Part shown: positions 56,469 to 64,000 of the stretch, piece after piece
Layout of the letters: every line of letters begins with the position of its first letter
How positions within the stretch are numbered: position 1 is the first letter of the stretch
Source of the DNA: Microbacterium oxydans
GTDB taxonomy: Bacteria; Actinomycetota; Actinomycetes; Actinomycetales; Microbacteriaceae
Length of the DNA: 64,000 bases
Reading direction: 5' to 3'
Assembly (NCBI RefSeq): GCF_026559675.1
Contig: NZ_CP092891.1
Coordinates: forward strand, 2,170,001 to 2,234,000
Position numbers and translations under genes: made by a program
The notes under the pieces: model-generated
Database searches by the model: none
Seen by the model: the letters and a program-made list of their open reading frames with translations, nothing else
Told to the model about the DNA's origin: nothing

Positions 56469-59072
56469 ATGCCTGCGCAGAACCAGATTCCCGACAAGCC
56501 CGCACTCGAAGGTCTCGAAGCGAAGTGGGACGCCGCCTGGGCGGAGCAGGGCACGTACCTGTTCGACCGCCTGCGCGCCGCACAGGCCGGGCGCGAGGGC
56601 GTGTACTCGATCGACACCCCGCCGCCGACGGCCTCCGGCAGCCTGCACATCGGACACGTGTTCTCTTACACGCACACCGACGTGAAGGCCCGCTACGAGC
56701 GCATGCGCGGCAAGACCGTGTTCTATCCGATGGGCTGGGACGACAACGGCCTGCCGACCGAGCGCCGCGTGCAGAACTACTACGGCGTGCGCTGCGACCC
56801 GTCGCTCCCCTACGACCCCGACTTCACTCCCCCGTTCGAGGGCGGCGACAACAAGTCGAGTCGCGCGGCCGACCAGCAGCCGATCAGCCGCCGCAACTTC
56901 ATCGAGCTCTGCGAGCGCCTCACGATAGAGGACGAGAAGCAGTTCGAGGCGCTGTTCCGTCAGCTCGGGCTGAGCGTGGACTGGACCCAGACCTACCGCA
57001 CGATCTCGGACGACACCATCCGTCAGAGCCAGCTCGCGTTCCTGCGCAACATCGAGCGGGGCGAGGCGTACCAGGCGCTGGCTCCGACGCTCTGGGACAT
57101 CGACTTCCGCTCCGCCATCGCGCAGGCCGAGCTCGAGGACCGCGACCAGCAGGCGGCCTATCACACGATCGAGTTCCCCTTCGCGGACGGATCGGGATCC
57201 CTCGCGATCGACACCACCCGTCCGGAGCTGCTGCCCGCGTGCATCGCCCTCGTGACGCACCCCGAGGGGCCGCACAAGCACCTCATCGGCACCAAGGTGA
57301 CGACGCCGTTCTTCGGCGCGGAGATCGAGATCCACGGCCACCACCTCGCGCAGCCCGACAAGGGCACGGGAGCGGCGATGGTCTGCACCTTCGGCGACGT
57401 GACCGACATCGTGTGGTGGCGCGAGCTGCGCACCACCGAGAACGAGCCGCTGCCGAACATGACCACGATCGGCCTGGACGGGCGCTTCCTGCCCGAGGCC
57501 CCCGCATCGGTCGAGAACCCGGACGCGATCGCCTGGTACACCGCCGAGCTCGCGGGCAAGACCGTCTTCAGCGCGCGCAAGGCCATCGTGGAGAAGCTGC
57601 AGGAGACCGGCGACATGACCGCGGTCGGCAAGCCGTTCCAGCACGCCGTCAAGTTCTTCGAGAAGGGCGACCGTCCGCTCGAGATCGTGTCGACCCGTCA
57701 GTGGTACATCCGCAACGGCGCCCGCGACGGCGAGCTGCGCGACAAGCTGCTCGCCCACGGTCAGGAGCTCGCCTGGCACCCGGAGTTCATGCGGGTCCGC
57801 TACGAGAACTGGGTCGGCGGCCTGACCGGCGACTGGCTCGTGTCCCGCCAGCGCTTCTTCGGCGTGCCGATCCCCCTCTGGTACGGCCTCGACGAGAACG
57901 GCGAGCGCGACTACGACCGCGTGCTCACGCCCGATGCGGCAGCCCTCCCGATCGACCCGACGACCGATGTCCCCGCCGGATACACGGAGGACCAGCGCGG
58001 CGTGGCCGGCGGATTCGAGGCCGAGGCCGACATCCTCGACACCTGGGCGACGTCGTCCCTCACCCCGCAGCTGGCCGGCGGATGGCAGCGCGACGAGGAG
58101 CTGTGGCAGCTGACGGCGCCGTTCGACCTGCGTCCGCAGGGCCAGGACATCATCCGCACGTGGCTCTTCTCGACGATGCTGCGTTCGACGCTCGAGGACG
58201 ACCGGACGCCGTGGCGCAACGCCGCGATCTCCGGCTTCATCGTCGACCCCGACCGCAAGAAAATGTCGAAGTCGAAGGGCAACGTGGTCACCCCGGCCGA
58301 CGTCCTCGAGGCGCACGGCTCGGATGCCGTCCGCTACTGGGCCGCGTCGAGCCGTCTGGGCATGGACGCCGCGTTCGACCCGCAGAACCCGACGCAGGTG
58401 AAGATCGGCCGCCGTCTGGCGATCAAGGTGCTCAACGCCGCGAAGTTCGTGCTGTCGTTCCCGGCCCCCGAGGGCGCCCAGGTCACGCACGCCCTGGACG
58501 CGTCGATGCTCACCGCCCTGGACGGCGTGGTCACCGAGGCGACGAAGGCGTTCGACCGCTACGACGCCGCGCGGGCGCTGGAGCTCACCGAGGCGTTCTT
58601 CTGGACGTTCTGCGACGACTACCTCGAGCTCGTGAAGGAGCGGGCCTACAACCAGGCCGACGTGGGGCAGGCATCCGCCGCGCTCTCGCTCCGCCTCGCC
58701 CTGTCGACGCTGCTCCGCCTGCTGGCGCCGGTGCTCTCGTTCGCCGCCGAGGAGTCGTGGTCCTGGTTCGAGGAGGGCTCCGTGCACACGGCCGCATGGC
58801 CCACGCCGCTCGGCATCGACGGCGACCCCGCCGTCCTCGCGGCCGCCAGCGAGGCGCTGATCGGCATCCGTCGGGCGAAGACGGAGGCGAAGGCCTCGCA
58901 GAAGACCCCGGTCTCCCGCGCCGCGATCTCGGCTCCGGCCACGAAGCTCGACGCGCTGCGCGCCGCCGCGGACGACCTCCGGGCCGTCGGCCGCATCGCC
59001 GAGCTCGAGTTCAGCGAGGCGGACGAGTTCGCGGTCACCGCGATCGAGCTCGCTCCGATCGAGGCGTCCTGA
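56469..59072 (+). CDS. valS: Valyl-tRNA synthetase
   Basis: An 867-residue class I synthetase. HIGH is in PPPTASGSLHIGHVFSYTHTD, the editing domain has FPFADGSGSLAIDTTRPELLPACIALVTHP, and KMSKS is [36 protein letters not shown]. The C-terminus is a short anticodon-binding region without the coiled-coil tail of E. coli ValS. The start at ATG 56469 has GAGGAGA upstream; an in-frame GTG at 56439 adds ten residues and has no site. It overlaps the small gene downstream by one base. Confidence 0.96.
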   Translation: MPAQNQIPDKPALEGLEAKWDAAWAEQGTYLFDRLRAAQAGREGVYSIDTPPPTASGSLHIGHVFSYTHTDVKARYERMRGKTVFYPMGWDDNGLPTERRVQNYYGVRCDPSLPYDPDFTPPFEGGDNKSSRAADQQPISRRNFIELCERLTIEDEKQFEALFRQLGLSVDWTQTYRTISDDTIRQSQLAFLRNIERGEAYQALAPTLWDIDFRSAIAQAELEDRDQQAAYHTIEFPFADGSGSLAIDTTRPELLPACIALVTHPEGPHKHLIGTKVTTPFFGAEIEIHGHHLAQPDKGTGAAMVCTFGDVTDIVWWRELRTTENEPLPNMTTIGLDGRFLPEAPASVENPDAIAWYTAELAGKTVFSARKAIVEKLQETGDMTAVGKPFQHAVKFFEKGDRPLEIVSTRQWYIRNGARDGELRDKLLAHGQELAWHPEFMRVRYENWVGGLTGDWLVSRQRFFGVPIPLWYGLDENGERDYDRVLTPDAAALPIDPTTDVPAGYTEDQRGVAGGFEAEADILDTWATSSLTPQLAGGWQRDEELWQLTAPFDLRPQGQDIIRTWLFSTMLRSTLEDDRTPWRNAAISGFIVDPDRKKMSKSKGNVVTPADVLEAHGSDAVRYWAASSRLGMDAAFDPQNPTQVKIGRRLAIKVLNAAKFVLSFPAPEGAQVTHALDASMLTALDGVVTEATKAFDRYDAARALELTEAFFWTFCDDYLELVKERAYNQADVGQASAALSLRLALSTLLRLLAPVLSFAAEESWSWFEEGSVHTAAWPTPLGIDGDPAVLAAASEALIGIRRAKTEAKASQKTPVSRAAISAPATKLDALRAAADDLRAVGRIAELEFSEADEFAVTAIELAPIEAS

Positions 59073-59287
59073 TGCAGCTGGGCACGCGATGGGCGGCGGG
59101 ATCCGAGGCTCCGGCCTCGGTCCCGGCGTCCCTGCGCCCGGCCATCGCCGAGGTCGAGGCCAAGGGCCTCACCGGGCACTGGACGCTGACCTGGCTCGAG
59201 GGCCGCGCGATCGCGGAGCTCGACGCCGGCTGGGAGGTCTTCCAGACCGCCTCCGGCGATATCATCGCCCGTCCGTTCGAGGACTGA
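59072..59287 (+). CDS. Small protein coupled to valS, unknown function
   Basis: A 71-residue protein, MQLGTRWAAGSEAPASVPASLRPAIAEVEAKG..., ending in WEVFQTASGDIIARPFED. Its ATG shares a base with the valS stop (TGATG), so it is translated with valS. The reading is GC-biased at third positions like a real gene. The WTLTWLEGRAIAELDAGWEVFQ segment looks like a compact beta-strand domain. It is easily missed because another frame is open across it. No family recognised. Confidence 0.7.
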   Translation: MQLGTRWAAGSEAPASVPASLRPAIAEVEAKGLTGHWTLTWLEGRAIAELDAGWEVFQTASGDIIARPFED

Positions 59288-59291
59288 CGCG

Positions 59292-59313
59292 GGTGACGGC
59301 GGGCGCCGTCACC
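59292..59313 (+). terminator. Hairpin between the small valS-coupled gene and the convergent small gene
   Basis: A nine-base-pair stem (GGTGACGGC at 59292-59300 with its complement at 59305-59313) around a four-base loop, overlapping the stop codon of the convergent gene. It has no T-run. Confidence 0.55.
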
Positions 59314-59530
59314 GCCACCGGGGCAGGTCGAGCTGGGCGAGGGCGCGGGAGAAGTCCCGCGGGTCCTCCCTGCGCGCCTGCTGTTCGCGCAGCAGGTCGA
59401 GTGCGAGAACACGCCGCTCCGCACGTCGGGCGATGCGCCGCTCGACCATGGCTGTGAGGTGTTCGGCCAGCTGGAGCAGACTCCGCTCGGTCTGCGTCGG
59501 GGACACCAGGTGAAGCGTTGCGCTGGTCAT
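59309..59530 (-). CDS. Small arginine-rich protein coupled to an ArsR-type regulator
   Basis: A 73-residue protein, MTSATLHLVSPTQTERSLLQLAEHL..., with an Arg/Glu-rich middle (MVERRIARRAERRVLALDLLREQQARRED) predicted to form a long helix. Its ATG overlaps the regulator's stop (ATGA), so the two are produced together. No motif is recognised. The small size and the tight coupling suggest a partner of the regulator, which is inference. Confidence 0.68.
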   Translation of the reverse strand: MTSATLHLVSPTQTERSLLQLAEHLTAMVERRIARRAERRVLALDLLREQQARREDPRDFSRALAQLDLPRWR

Positions 59531-60147
59531 GATTCCTCCCGGGCATCTCCCGCCCCGGGCGTCGCGGCCGGAGGCGTCGGAAGGTCGAACAGCTCGGTGC
59601 GGAGGGAGACGCGACGCACATCGGGGCCGGTCTGTCCGCGGTAGCGCTCCATGGCGCTCTCCACGATCGCCTCGAGCTCCTCCCGGAGCGACTTGGCCTG
59701 CTCCGGGGTGATGTCGAGGTGGGTCGTGATGATGATGCCGCTGTCGCGCCATGCCTCCGGCACCTCGGACTGCGGGCGGTTCATGTACGACATCAGCGTC
59801 TCGTGACGGAGACGGAAGAACTCCGCGTTCACGATCTGCGCGGCCGCGCGGTTCGCCGGTGAGGTCATGTCATCCGGCCCCGGCACGTCGATGCGTCCGC
59901 GGGGACGCTCCCACCACCGCTCGCGACCGGTTCCCCGACCGTCGACCTCCTGGATGAGGTCGTGAGCAGCGAGCGCACGCAGGTGATAGCTGGTCGACCC
60001 CGAGGTCTCCCCCAGCAGGGCCGCGAGCGAGCTGGCGGTCTGGGGGCCGCGGGACGCCAGCAGATCGAAGATCCGCACACGCAGCGGGTGTGCGAGAGCC
60101 TTGAGCGCCCCCGCATCGAGGGTCCGTACCTGCGTCTGATCCGTCAT
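59527..60147 (-). CDS. ArsR-family winged-helix transcriptional regulator
   Basis: A 206-residue regulator. The N-terminal winged helix reads ALKALAHPLRVRIFDLLASRGPQTASSLAALLGETSGSTSYHLRALAAHDLIQEVDGRGTGRERWWE, a typical ArsR/HTH_20 domain with the recognition helix around STSYHLRAL. The C-terminal half includes ITTHLDITPEQAKSLREELEAIVE, a helical dimerisation or sensor region. No metal-binding cysteine motif is visible, so it is not a classic metal sensor. The ATG at 60147 has TATCTT seven bases upstream and no ribosome site. The nested palindrome at 60151-60196 covers its promoter and suggests autorepression. Confidence 0.88.
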   Translation of the reverse strand: MTDQTQVRTLDAGALKALAHPLRVRIFDLLASRGPQTASSLAALLGETSGSTSYHLRALAAHDLIQEVDGRGTGRERWWERPRGRIDVPGPDDMTSPANRAAAQIVNAEFFRLRHETLMSYMNRPQSEVPEAWRDSGIIITTHLDITPEQAKSLREELEAIVESAMERYRGQTGPDVRRVSLRTELFDLPTPPAATPGAGDAREES

Positions 60148-60150
60148 GCA

Positions 60151-60196
60151 TGCAAAGATACCGTTGCAAAGACTTCTTTGCAAGCATTTCTTTGCA
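60151..60196. promoter_or_regulatory. Nested palindromic operator and promoter of the ArsR-type regulator
   Basis: Four copies of the half-site TGCAAAGA form two palindromes with the same centre. The inner pair is TTGCAAAGA (60164-60172) and TCTTTGCAA (60175-60183). The outer pair is TGCAAAGA (60151-60158) and TCTTTGCA (60189-60196). Direct copies are 14 bases apart. On the minus strand TTGCAA (60183-60178), a 17-base spacer and TATCTT (60160-60155) form a promoter inside the operator. Confidence 0.85.
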
Positions 60197-60266
60197 TTCA
60201 CATCCGACGGCGGCCGATGACGCGCCCGAGCGCCGACGGTTCCGGAACGGGGAGCGCGTCGGTGGT

Positions 60267-60272
60267 TAGGCT
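60267..60272 (+). promoter_or_regulatory. -10 box of the M3 peptidase gene, leaderless geometry
   Basis: TAGGCT ends six bases before the ATG at 60279. The intervening CGGAGG also resembles a ribosome site, but it is too close to the start point to be in the mRNA. Confidence 0.6.
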
Positions 60273-60278
60273 CGGAGG

Positions 60279-62330
60279 ATGACCGATGCCACGAATCCGC
60301 TGCTGCAGCCGTCGACTCTCCCCTACGGACTCCCCGACTATCGTGCGATCCGGCCCGAGCACTACCTCCCGGCGTTCCAGGCGGCGTTCGAGGAGCACCT
60401 CGGCGAGATCGCGCGCATCACGATGGTGCGGTCGATGCCGACCTTCGAGAACACCTTCGAGGCGCTGGAGCGCTCGGGAGAGCTGCTCGACCGCGTGGCG
60501 CATGCCTTCTACACGGTCAGCTCCGCAGACGCCACACCCGAGATCCAGGAGATCGACGAGCAGCTCGCTCCGCTCATGGCGGCGCACCAGGACGCGATCA
60601 CGCTCGACGGCCAGCTGTACTGGCGGGTGAAGCAGGTGCACGAGCAGCTCGACACGCTCGAGCTCGACTCGGAGCAGCGCTACCTGGTGGAGCGGCACCA
60701 CCGCGAGATGACGCACGCCGGAGCCGGTCTCGACAAGGACGCCAAGGCACAGCTCACCGCCCTGAACCAGCGACTGTCGACGCTGACCAACACGTTCGAG
60801 CGCAACCTCCTGAACGACACGAACGACCTCGCGGTGGTGTTCGACTCCCCCGCCGAGTTGGAGGGCCTGAACCCGGGCGAGCTGTCGGCAGCGGCGCGCG
60901 CGGCGACCGAGCGCGGGCTCGACGGCAAGCTCCTCGTGACGCTGCCGCTGTTCACCGGACACCCTGCGCTCGCGCAGCTGCGCGTGCGGGAGTCGCGACG
61001 ACGCATCATGGCCGCCTCGCTGGCGCGCGCCTCTCGGGGCAACGCGAACGACAACCGGTCCGTCCTGCTCGAGATCGTGCGTCTGCGCGCGGAGCGCGCC
61101 GCCCTCCTCGGCTACGATTCGCACGCCGCCTACGTGACCGCCGACGAGACCGCAGGGAACCCCGACGCCGTGGAGCAGATGCTGCGCCGGCTCGCGGCCC
61201 CCGCCGCCCGCAACGCCCGCGCCGAGCGGGCCGCGCTCCAGAAGATCATCGACGAGACCGAGGCGGAACCGTTCGCGGTCGAGGCCCACGACTGGGCGTA
61301 CTACACCGAGCGCGTCCGCACCGCCCGATACGACATCGACTCCAGCGCGCTGCGGCCCTGGTTCGAGGCGGAACGGGTCCTGCAGGACGGCGTGTTCTCC
61401 GCGGCGACGCGCCTGTACGGCGTCACCTTCTCCGAGCGCGAAGACCTCGCGGCGTACCACCCGGGCGCTCGGGTGTTCGAGGTACGCAACGCCGACGGAT
61501 CCCCGGTCGGGCTCTACATCCTCGATCTGTACACCCGCGACTCCAAGCGCGGTGGTGCGTGGATGAACCCCATCGTGAGCCAGTCGCGCCTGCGCGGTAC
61601 GGCGCCCGTCGTCGTCAACAACCTGAACGTGCCGCTCCCCGGCGACGGAGAGCCGACGCTGCTGACGCTCGATGAGGTCACGACCCTGTTCCACGAGTTC
61701 GGGCACGCGCTGCACGGGCTCTTCGCCACCGTGACGTACCCGCACTTCGCCGGGACCAACGTCTTCCGGGACTTCGTGGAGTTCCCGAGCCAGGTGAACG
61801 AGATGTGGATCCTGTGGCCCGAGGTCCTCGACGACTACGCCCGCCACCACGAGACCGGCGAGCCGCTCGATCCGGCCATCGTCGAACGCCTGCGCGCCAC
61901 GGAGACCTTCGACCAGGGCCATGCGACCAGCGAGTACCTGGCCGCCGCGTGGCTCGACCAGGCCTGGCACCGACTCTCCACGGATGCGACGGTCGACGAC
62001 GTCGCCGCGTTCGAGGCGGCCGCGCTCGCCGACATCGGGCTGGACGACCCGGCCGTCCCCACGCGCTACTCCTCGACGTACTTCGCGCACGTCTTCTCGG
62101 GCGGCTACAGCGCGGGCTACTACTCCTACATCTGGAGCGAGGTGCTCGACGCGGACACGGTCGACTGGTTCCGCGAGAACGGCGGACTCACGCGCGAGAA
62201 CGGCGATCGGTTCCGCGATCGTCTCCTCGGCGTGGGCGGGTCGAAGGATCCCCTGGAGGCCTACCGCGACTTCCGCGGACGCGACGCCGAGATCGAGCCG
62301 CTGCTCAAGCGGCGCGGACTCGAATCCTGA
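60279..62330 (+). CDS. dcp: M3 family peptidyl-dipeptidase (Dcp-like oligopeptidase)
   Basis: A 683-residue zinc metallopeptidase. The zinc motif HEFGH is in TTLFHEFGHALHGLFATV at about residue 471, with the later glutamate ligand in FVEFPSQVNEMWILWPEVL. The N-terminal half is the helical clamp typical of the M3 family. Such enzymes remove dipeptides from short cytoplasmic peptides, which fits processing of material brought in by the two importers, though this is inference. The symbol is by family resemblance; oligopeptidase A (PrlC) is an alternative. Confidence 0.92.
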   Translation: MTDATNPLLQPSTLPYGLPDYRAIRPEHYLPAFQAAFEEHLGEIARITMVRSMPTFENTFEALERSGELLDRVAHAFYTVSSADATPEIQEIDEQLAPLMAAHQDAITLDGQLYWRVKQVHEQLDTLELDSEQRYLVERHHREMTHAGAGLDKDAKAQLTALNQRLSTLTNTFERNLLNDTNDLAVVFDSPAELEGLNPGELSAAARAATERGLDGKLLVTLPLFTGHPALAQLRVRESRRRIMAASLARASRGNANDNRSVLLEIVRLRAERAALLGYDSHAAYVTADETAGNPDAVEQMLRRLAAPAARNARAERAALQKIIDETEAEPFAVEAHDWAYYTERVRTARYDIDSSALRPWFEAERVLQDGVFSAATRLYGVTFSEREDLAAYHPGARVFEVRNADGSPVGLYILDLYTRDSKRGGAWMNPIVSQSRLRGTAPVVVNNLNVPLPGDGEPTLLTLDEVTTLFHEFGHALHGLFATVTYPHFAGTNVFRDFVEFPSQVNEMWILWPEVLDDYARHHETGEPLDPAIVERLRATETFDQGHATSEYLAAAWLDQAWHRLSTDATVDDVAAFEAAALADIGLDDPAVPTRYSSTYFAHVFSGGYSAGYYSYIWSEVLDADTVDWFRENGGLTRENGDRFRDRLLGVGGSKDPLEAYRDFRGRDAEIEPLLKRRGLES

Positions 62331-62338
62331 GGCTCCCC

Positions 62339-62959
62339 ATGGACGATGCGCTGACGGCCATCAGCGAGGCGTTCGATGAGCGGGCCGCCACCTACGACGA
62401 GAGCACGATGCATCGGGACCTCGCTGCGGCGGTGGCGGCCTTCATCGAGACGGAGAGCCTCGACGACGTGCTCGACGTCGCCACCGGGACCGGACTCGTG
62501 CTGCGGGCGCTCGCCGAGCGTGCGCCGGACCTGCACCTGATCGGCGCGGACATCTCGCCGGGGATGCTGGCAGTCGCCCGGGCGGAGCTCCCCACCGCGG
62601 AGTGGCTCGTGGCCGACGCGAGCAGGGTCCCGCTTCCCGACGGATCCGTCGATCTGATCACCTGTGTGACGGCGCTCCACATCATCCCCGACGTGGAGCG
62701 TGCCGCCGCCGAGTGGCACCGACTCCTGCGCGCGGGTGGCCGCCTCGTGACCGCCAGCTTCGTGTCGACCACCTCGACCGCTCACGCCGCGCACCCGCCG
62801 TCGCCTGAGCGCCCGTATCCCCGAGACCACGAACCCTACGCGGGCGCCGCGGTGCTGACCGCGACCTTCGCGGCGCTCGGCTTCGTCGTGTGGCGGCACG
62901 AGGAGTGGAGCGACGGACACGACACCCTGCTCATCGCGGAACTGGCTCCTGCGGCCTGA
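62339..62959 (+). CDS. Class I SAM-dependent methyltransferase
   Basis: A 206-residue methyltransferase with motif I VLDVATGTGLVLRALAE, acidic motif II LIGADISPGMLAVAR, WLVADASRVPLPDGSVDLITCV and LHIIPDVERAAAEWHRLLRAGGRLV. These are the complete Methyltransf_11 core. The substrate is unknown. It starts eight bases after the peptidase stop, so it is probably cotranscribed. The frame is open from 61805, but only the ATG at 62339 gives the proper N-terminus. Confidence 0.9.
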   Translation: MDDALTAISEAFDERAATYDESTMHRDLAAAVAAFIETESLDDVLDVATGTGLVLRALAERAPDLHLIGADISPGMLAVARAELPTAEWLVADASRVPLPDGSVDLITCVTALHIIPDVERAAAEWHRLLRAGGRLVTASFVSTTSTAHAAHPPSPERPYPRDHEPYAGAAVLTATFAALGFVVWRHEEWSDGHDTLLIAELAPAA

Positions 62960-63019
62960 CCTCGACCGCCGAGCGAACCGCCGATGGACGAGACCCGCTC
63001 CGCGTGAGAACCTGAGCGC

Positions 63020-63517
63020 ATGAACGCATTCCCCGACGCTCCGTTCGGCCCCGTCGACCGCCTCGACCTCGAGGCCGTGCCCCTCGCGGTCATCCGTCAC
63101 CAGGGCATCCGCCTCGCCGACATCCAGGACGCCTTCGACGCGGGCTATGCGGCGATCGCTCTGCACTTCGCGGGCGGCGCGCTGGTCCCGACCGGCCCCG
63201 CGCTCGCGGTGTACCACGGCGACCCGATGGACGTCTTCGACCTCGAGCTCGGCTTCCCGGTGCAGTCCCCGCCGGAGAACCCGATCCCCACGGCGACCGG
63301 CACCGTGATCGTCGCGTCGGCTCTGCCGGCGGGACCGGCTGTCGCGACGACGCTGTTCGGCTCCTACGAGGAGCTCGGCTCCGGCTGGGGCGGACTCGTC
63401 GAGCGCGCCGGCGCGGAGGGGCTGCGTCCCGGCGGCGTCTGGATCGAGGTGTACGTCTCCGATCCGAGCACGACTCCCGCCGAACTGCGCACCGACCTCC
63501 TCATGCCCCTGGCGTGA
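63020..63517 (+). CDS. GyrI-like/effector-binding domain protein
   Basis: A 165-residue protein. It begins with an unusual LEAVPLAVIRHQGIRLADIQDAFD, then VYHGDPMDVFDLELGFPV, SALPAGPAVATTLFGSYEELGSGWGGLVE and WIEVYVSDPSTTPAELRTDLLMPL. This order (VYH..., then AG..A...GSYE.L...., then E.YVSDP) is the GyrI-like/AraC effector-binding fold, standing alone without a DNA-binding domain. Such single domains bind hydrophobic small molecules or gyrase. The ligand is unknown. Confidence 0.85.
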   Translation: MNAFPDAPFGPVDRLDLEAVPLAVIRHQGIRLADIQDAFDAGYAAIALHFAGGALVPTGPALAVYHGDPMDVFDLELGFPVQSPPENPIPTATGTVIVASALPAGPAVATTLFGSYEELGSGWGGLVERAGAEGLRPGGVWIEVYVSDPSTTPAELRTDLLMPLA

Positions 63518-63545
63518 GGACGGGACCGGCGGGGATGCGCGACGC

Positions 63546-64000
63546 TCACGCGCTCTTGCGCTTGCGCTCCATCACGATGGTGGGCGGTGCGCCCTCGTCG
63601 ACGGCCGCACGTGTGACGATCACCTTGGCGACGTCTTCGGCGGACGGGATCTCGAACATGATCGGTCCGAGGACGTCTTCCAGGATGGCCCGGAGGCCAC
63701 GGGCGCCCGTCTTGCGCTCGACGGCGAGGTCGGCGATCGATCGCAGCGCATCCTCTTCGAACTCCAGCTGCACGCCGTCGATCTCGAACATGCGCTGATA
63801 CTGCTTCACCAGGGCGTTGCGCGGTCCGGTGAGGATGTCGATGAGTGCGGCCTGGTCGAGCGGCGAGACCGAGGTCACGACGGGCAGACGCCCGATGAAC
63901 TCGGGGATCAGGCCGAACTTGTGCAGGTCCTCCGGCAGCACCTCGCTGAAGAGATCGAGGTCCTTGCCCTTGTCGTGCAGCGGGGCGCCGAAGCCGATGC
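63546..64000 (-). CDS. clpX: ATP-dependent Clp protease ATPase subunit ClpX, C-terminal part
   Basis: About 151 residues of the ClpX C-terminus, cut by the right edge of the window. The sequence includes [49 protein letters not shown] (with the sensor-type arginine region) and [21 protein letters not shown] (sensor 2, GAR). ClpX unfolds substrates for ClpP. The stop at 63546 gives a normal C-terminus, ending RKRKSA. Confidence 0.95.
   Translation of the reverse strand, partial: IGFGAPLHDKGKDLDLFSEVLPEDLHKFGLIPEFIGRLPVVTSVSPLDQAALIDILTGPRNALVKQYQRMFEIDGVQLEFEEDALRSIADLAVERKTGARGLRAILEDVLGPIMFEIPSAEDVAKVIVTRAAVDEGAPPTIVMERKRKSA

Noticed and set aside
55530..58787. Reverse open frame of 1085 codons opposite valS running into the binding protein gene
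   Set aside because: It is a shadow of valS and joins the wrong frame of the binding protein; no motif supports it.

Overview
The window reads as a single stretch of chromosome from a high-GC actinobacterium. It most resembles Microbacteriaceae, probably Microbacterium or a close relative. The evidence is very high GC, many GTG starts, a eukaryal-like IleRS, an ileS T-box with a very short specifier arm, the neighbourhood rplU-rpmA-obgE-proB-proA-nadD-rsfS, and several actinobacterial families (DUF1990, DUF4031, DUF4233, DUF6153, CueP). I see no insertion sequences, prophage, CRISPR arrays or other clear islands. The genus is an inference from gene content, not from a database match.

Layout. 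1-2726: start of hemW, a DUF1990 protein and lepA. 2839-8847: a peptide/solute ABC importer whose binding protein is divergent from its two permeases and a fused double ATPase. 8861-12869: a PH-domain membrane protein ending in a 4 x 19 bp tandem repeat, an alpha/beta hydrolase, and a GH1 beta-glucosidase/MFS pair. 13092-17490: rpsT, then holA, comEC and comEA. 17696-18330: a PAP2 phosphatase broken by a one-base frameshift. 18401-24985: leuS, pabB, then a forward run of dedA, an APP1-type phosphatase and a putative DNA glycosylase. 24989-30423: a GH3 enzyme, an NAD(P)-binding protein, two unknown membrane proteins, a DUF2804 protein and a flavin monooxygenase. 30571-30643: tRNA-Ala(GGC). 30779-32903: a small acidic protein and a DUF6153-DUF305-CueP set that looks like periplasmic copper handling.

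33052-40832 (minus strand): an unknown small protein, an SDR, rsfS, an acidic tail-anchored membrane protein, nadD, a small membrane protein, proA, proB, obgE, rpmA and rplU, mostly overlapping or tightly spaced. 41078-44795: a DUF4031 protein convergent with RNase E/G, and a VKOR protein. 44865-50437 (minus): ndk, DUF4233, folC and ileS, coupled by four-base overlaps and preceded by an ileS T-box. 50741-51391: a repeat-rich pentapeptide-like protein. 51398-56298: a second complete peptide ABC importer. 56469-64000: valS with a small overlapping gene, an ArsR-type regulator with a small partner gene and a striking nested palindromic operator, an M3 peptidase, a methyltransferase, a GyrI-like protein and the end of clpX.

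The most general signal is promoter architecture. About fifteen genes have a TANNNT-type -10 box ending exactly 6 or 7 bases before the start codon, most often TAGGCT, which predicts leaderless mRNAs. This pattern also fixes several start codons. The region is mainly housekeeping. I found no convincing new multi-gene defence or biosynthetic system. The best leads are the self-contained regulator/operator module near 60.1 kb, the copper set at 31-33 kb, and the acidic membrane protein embedded between nadD and rsfS.
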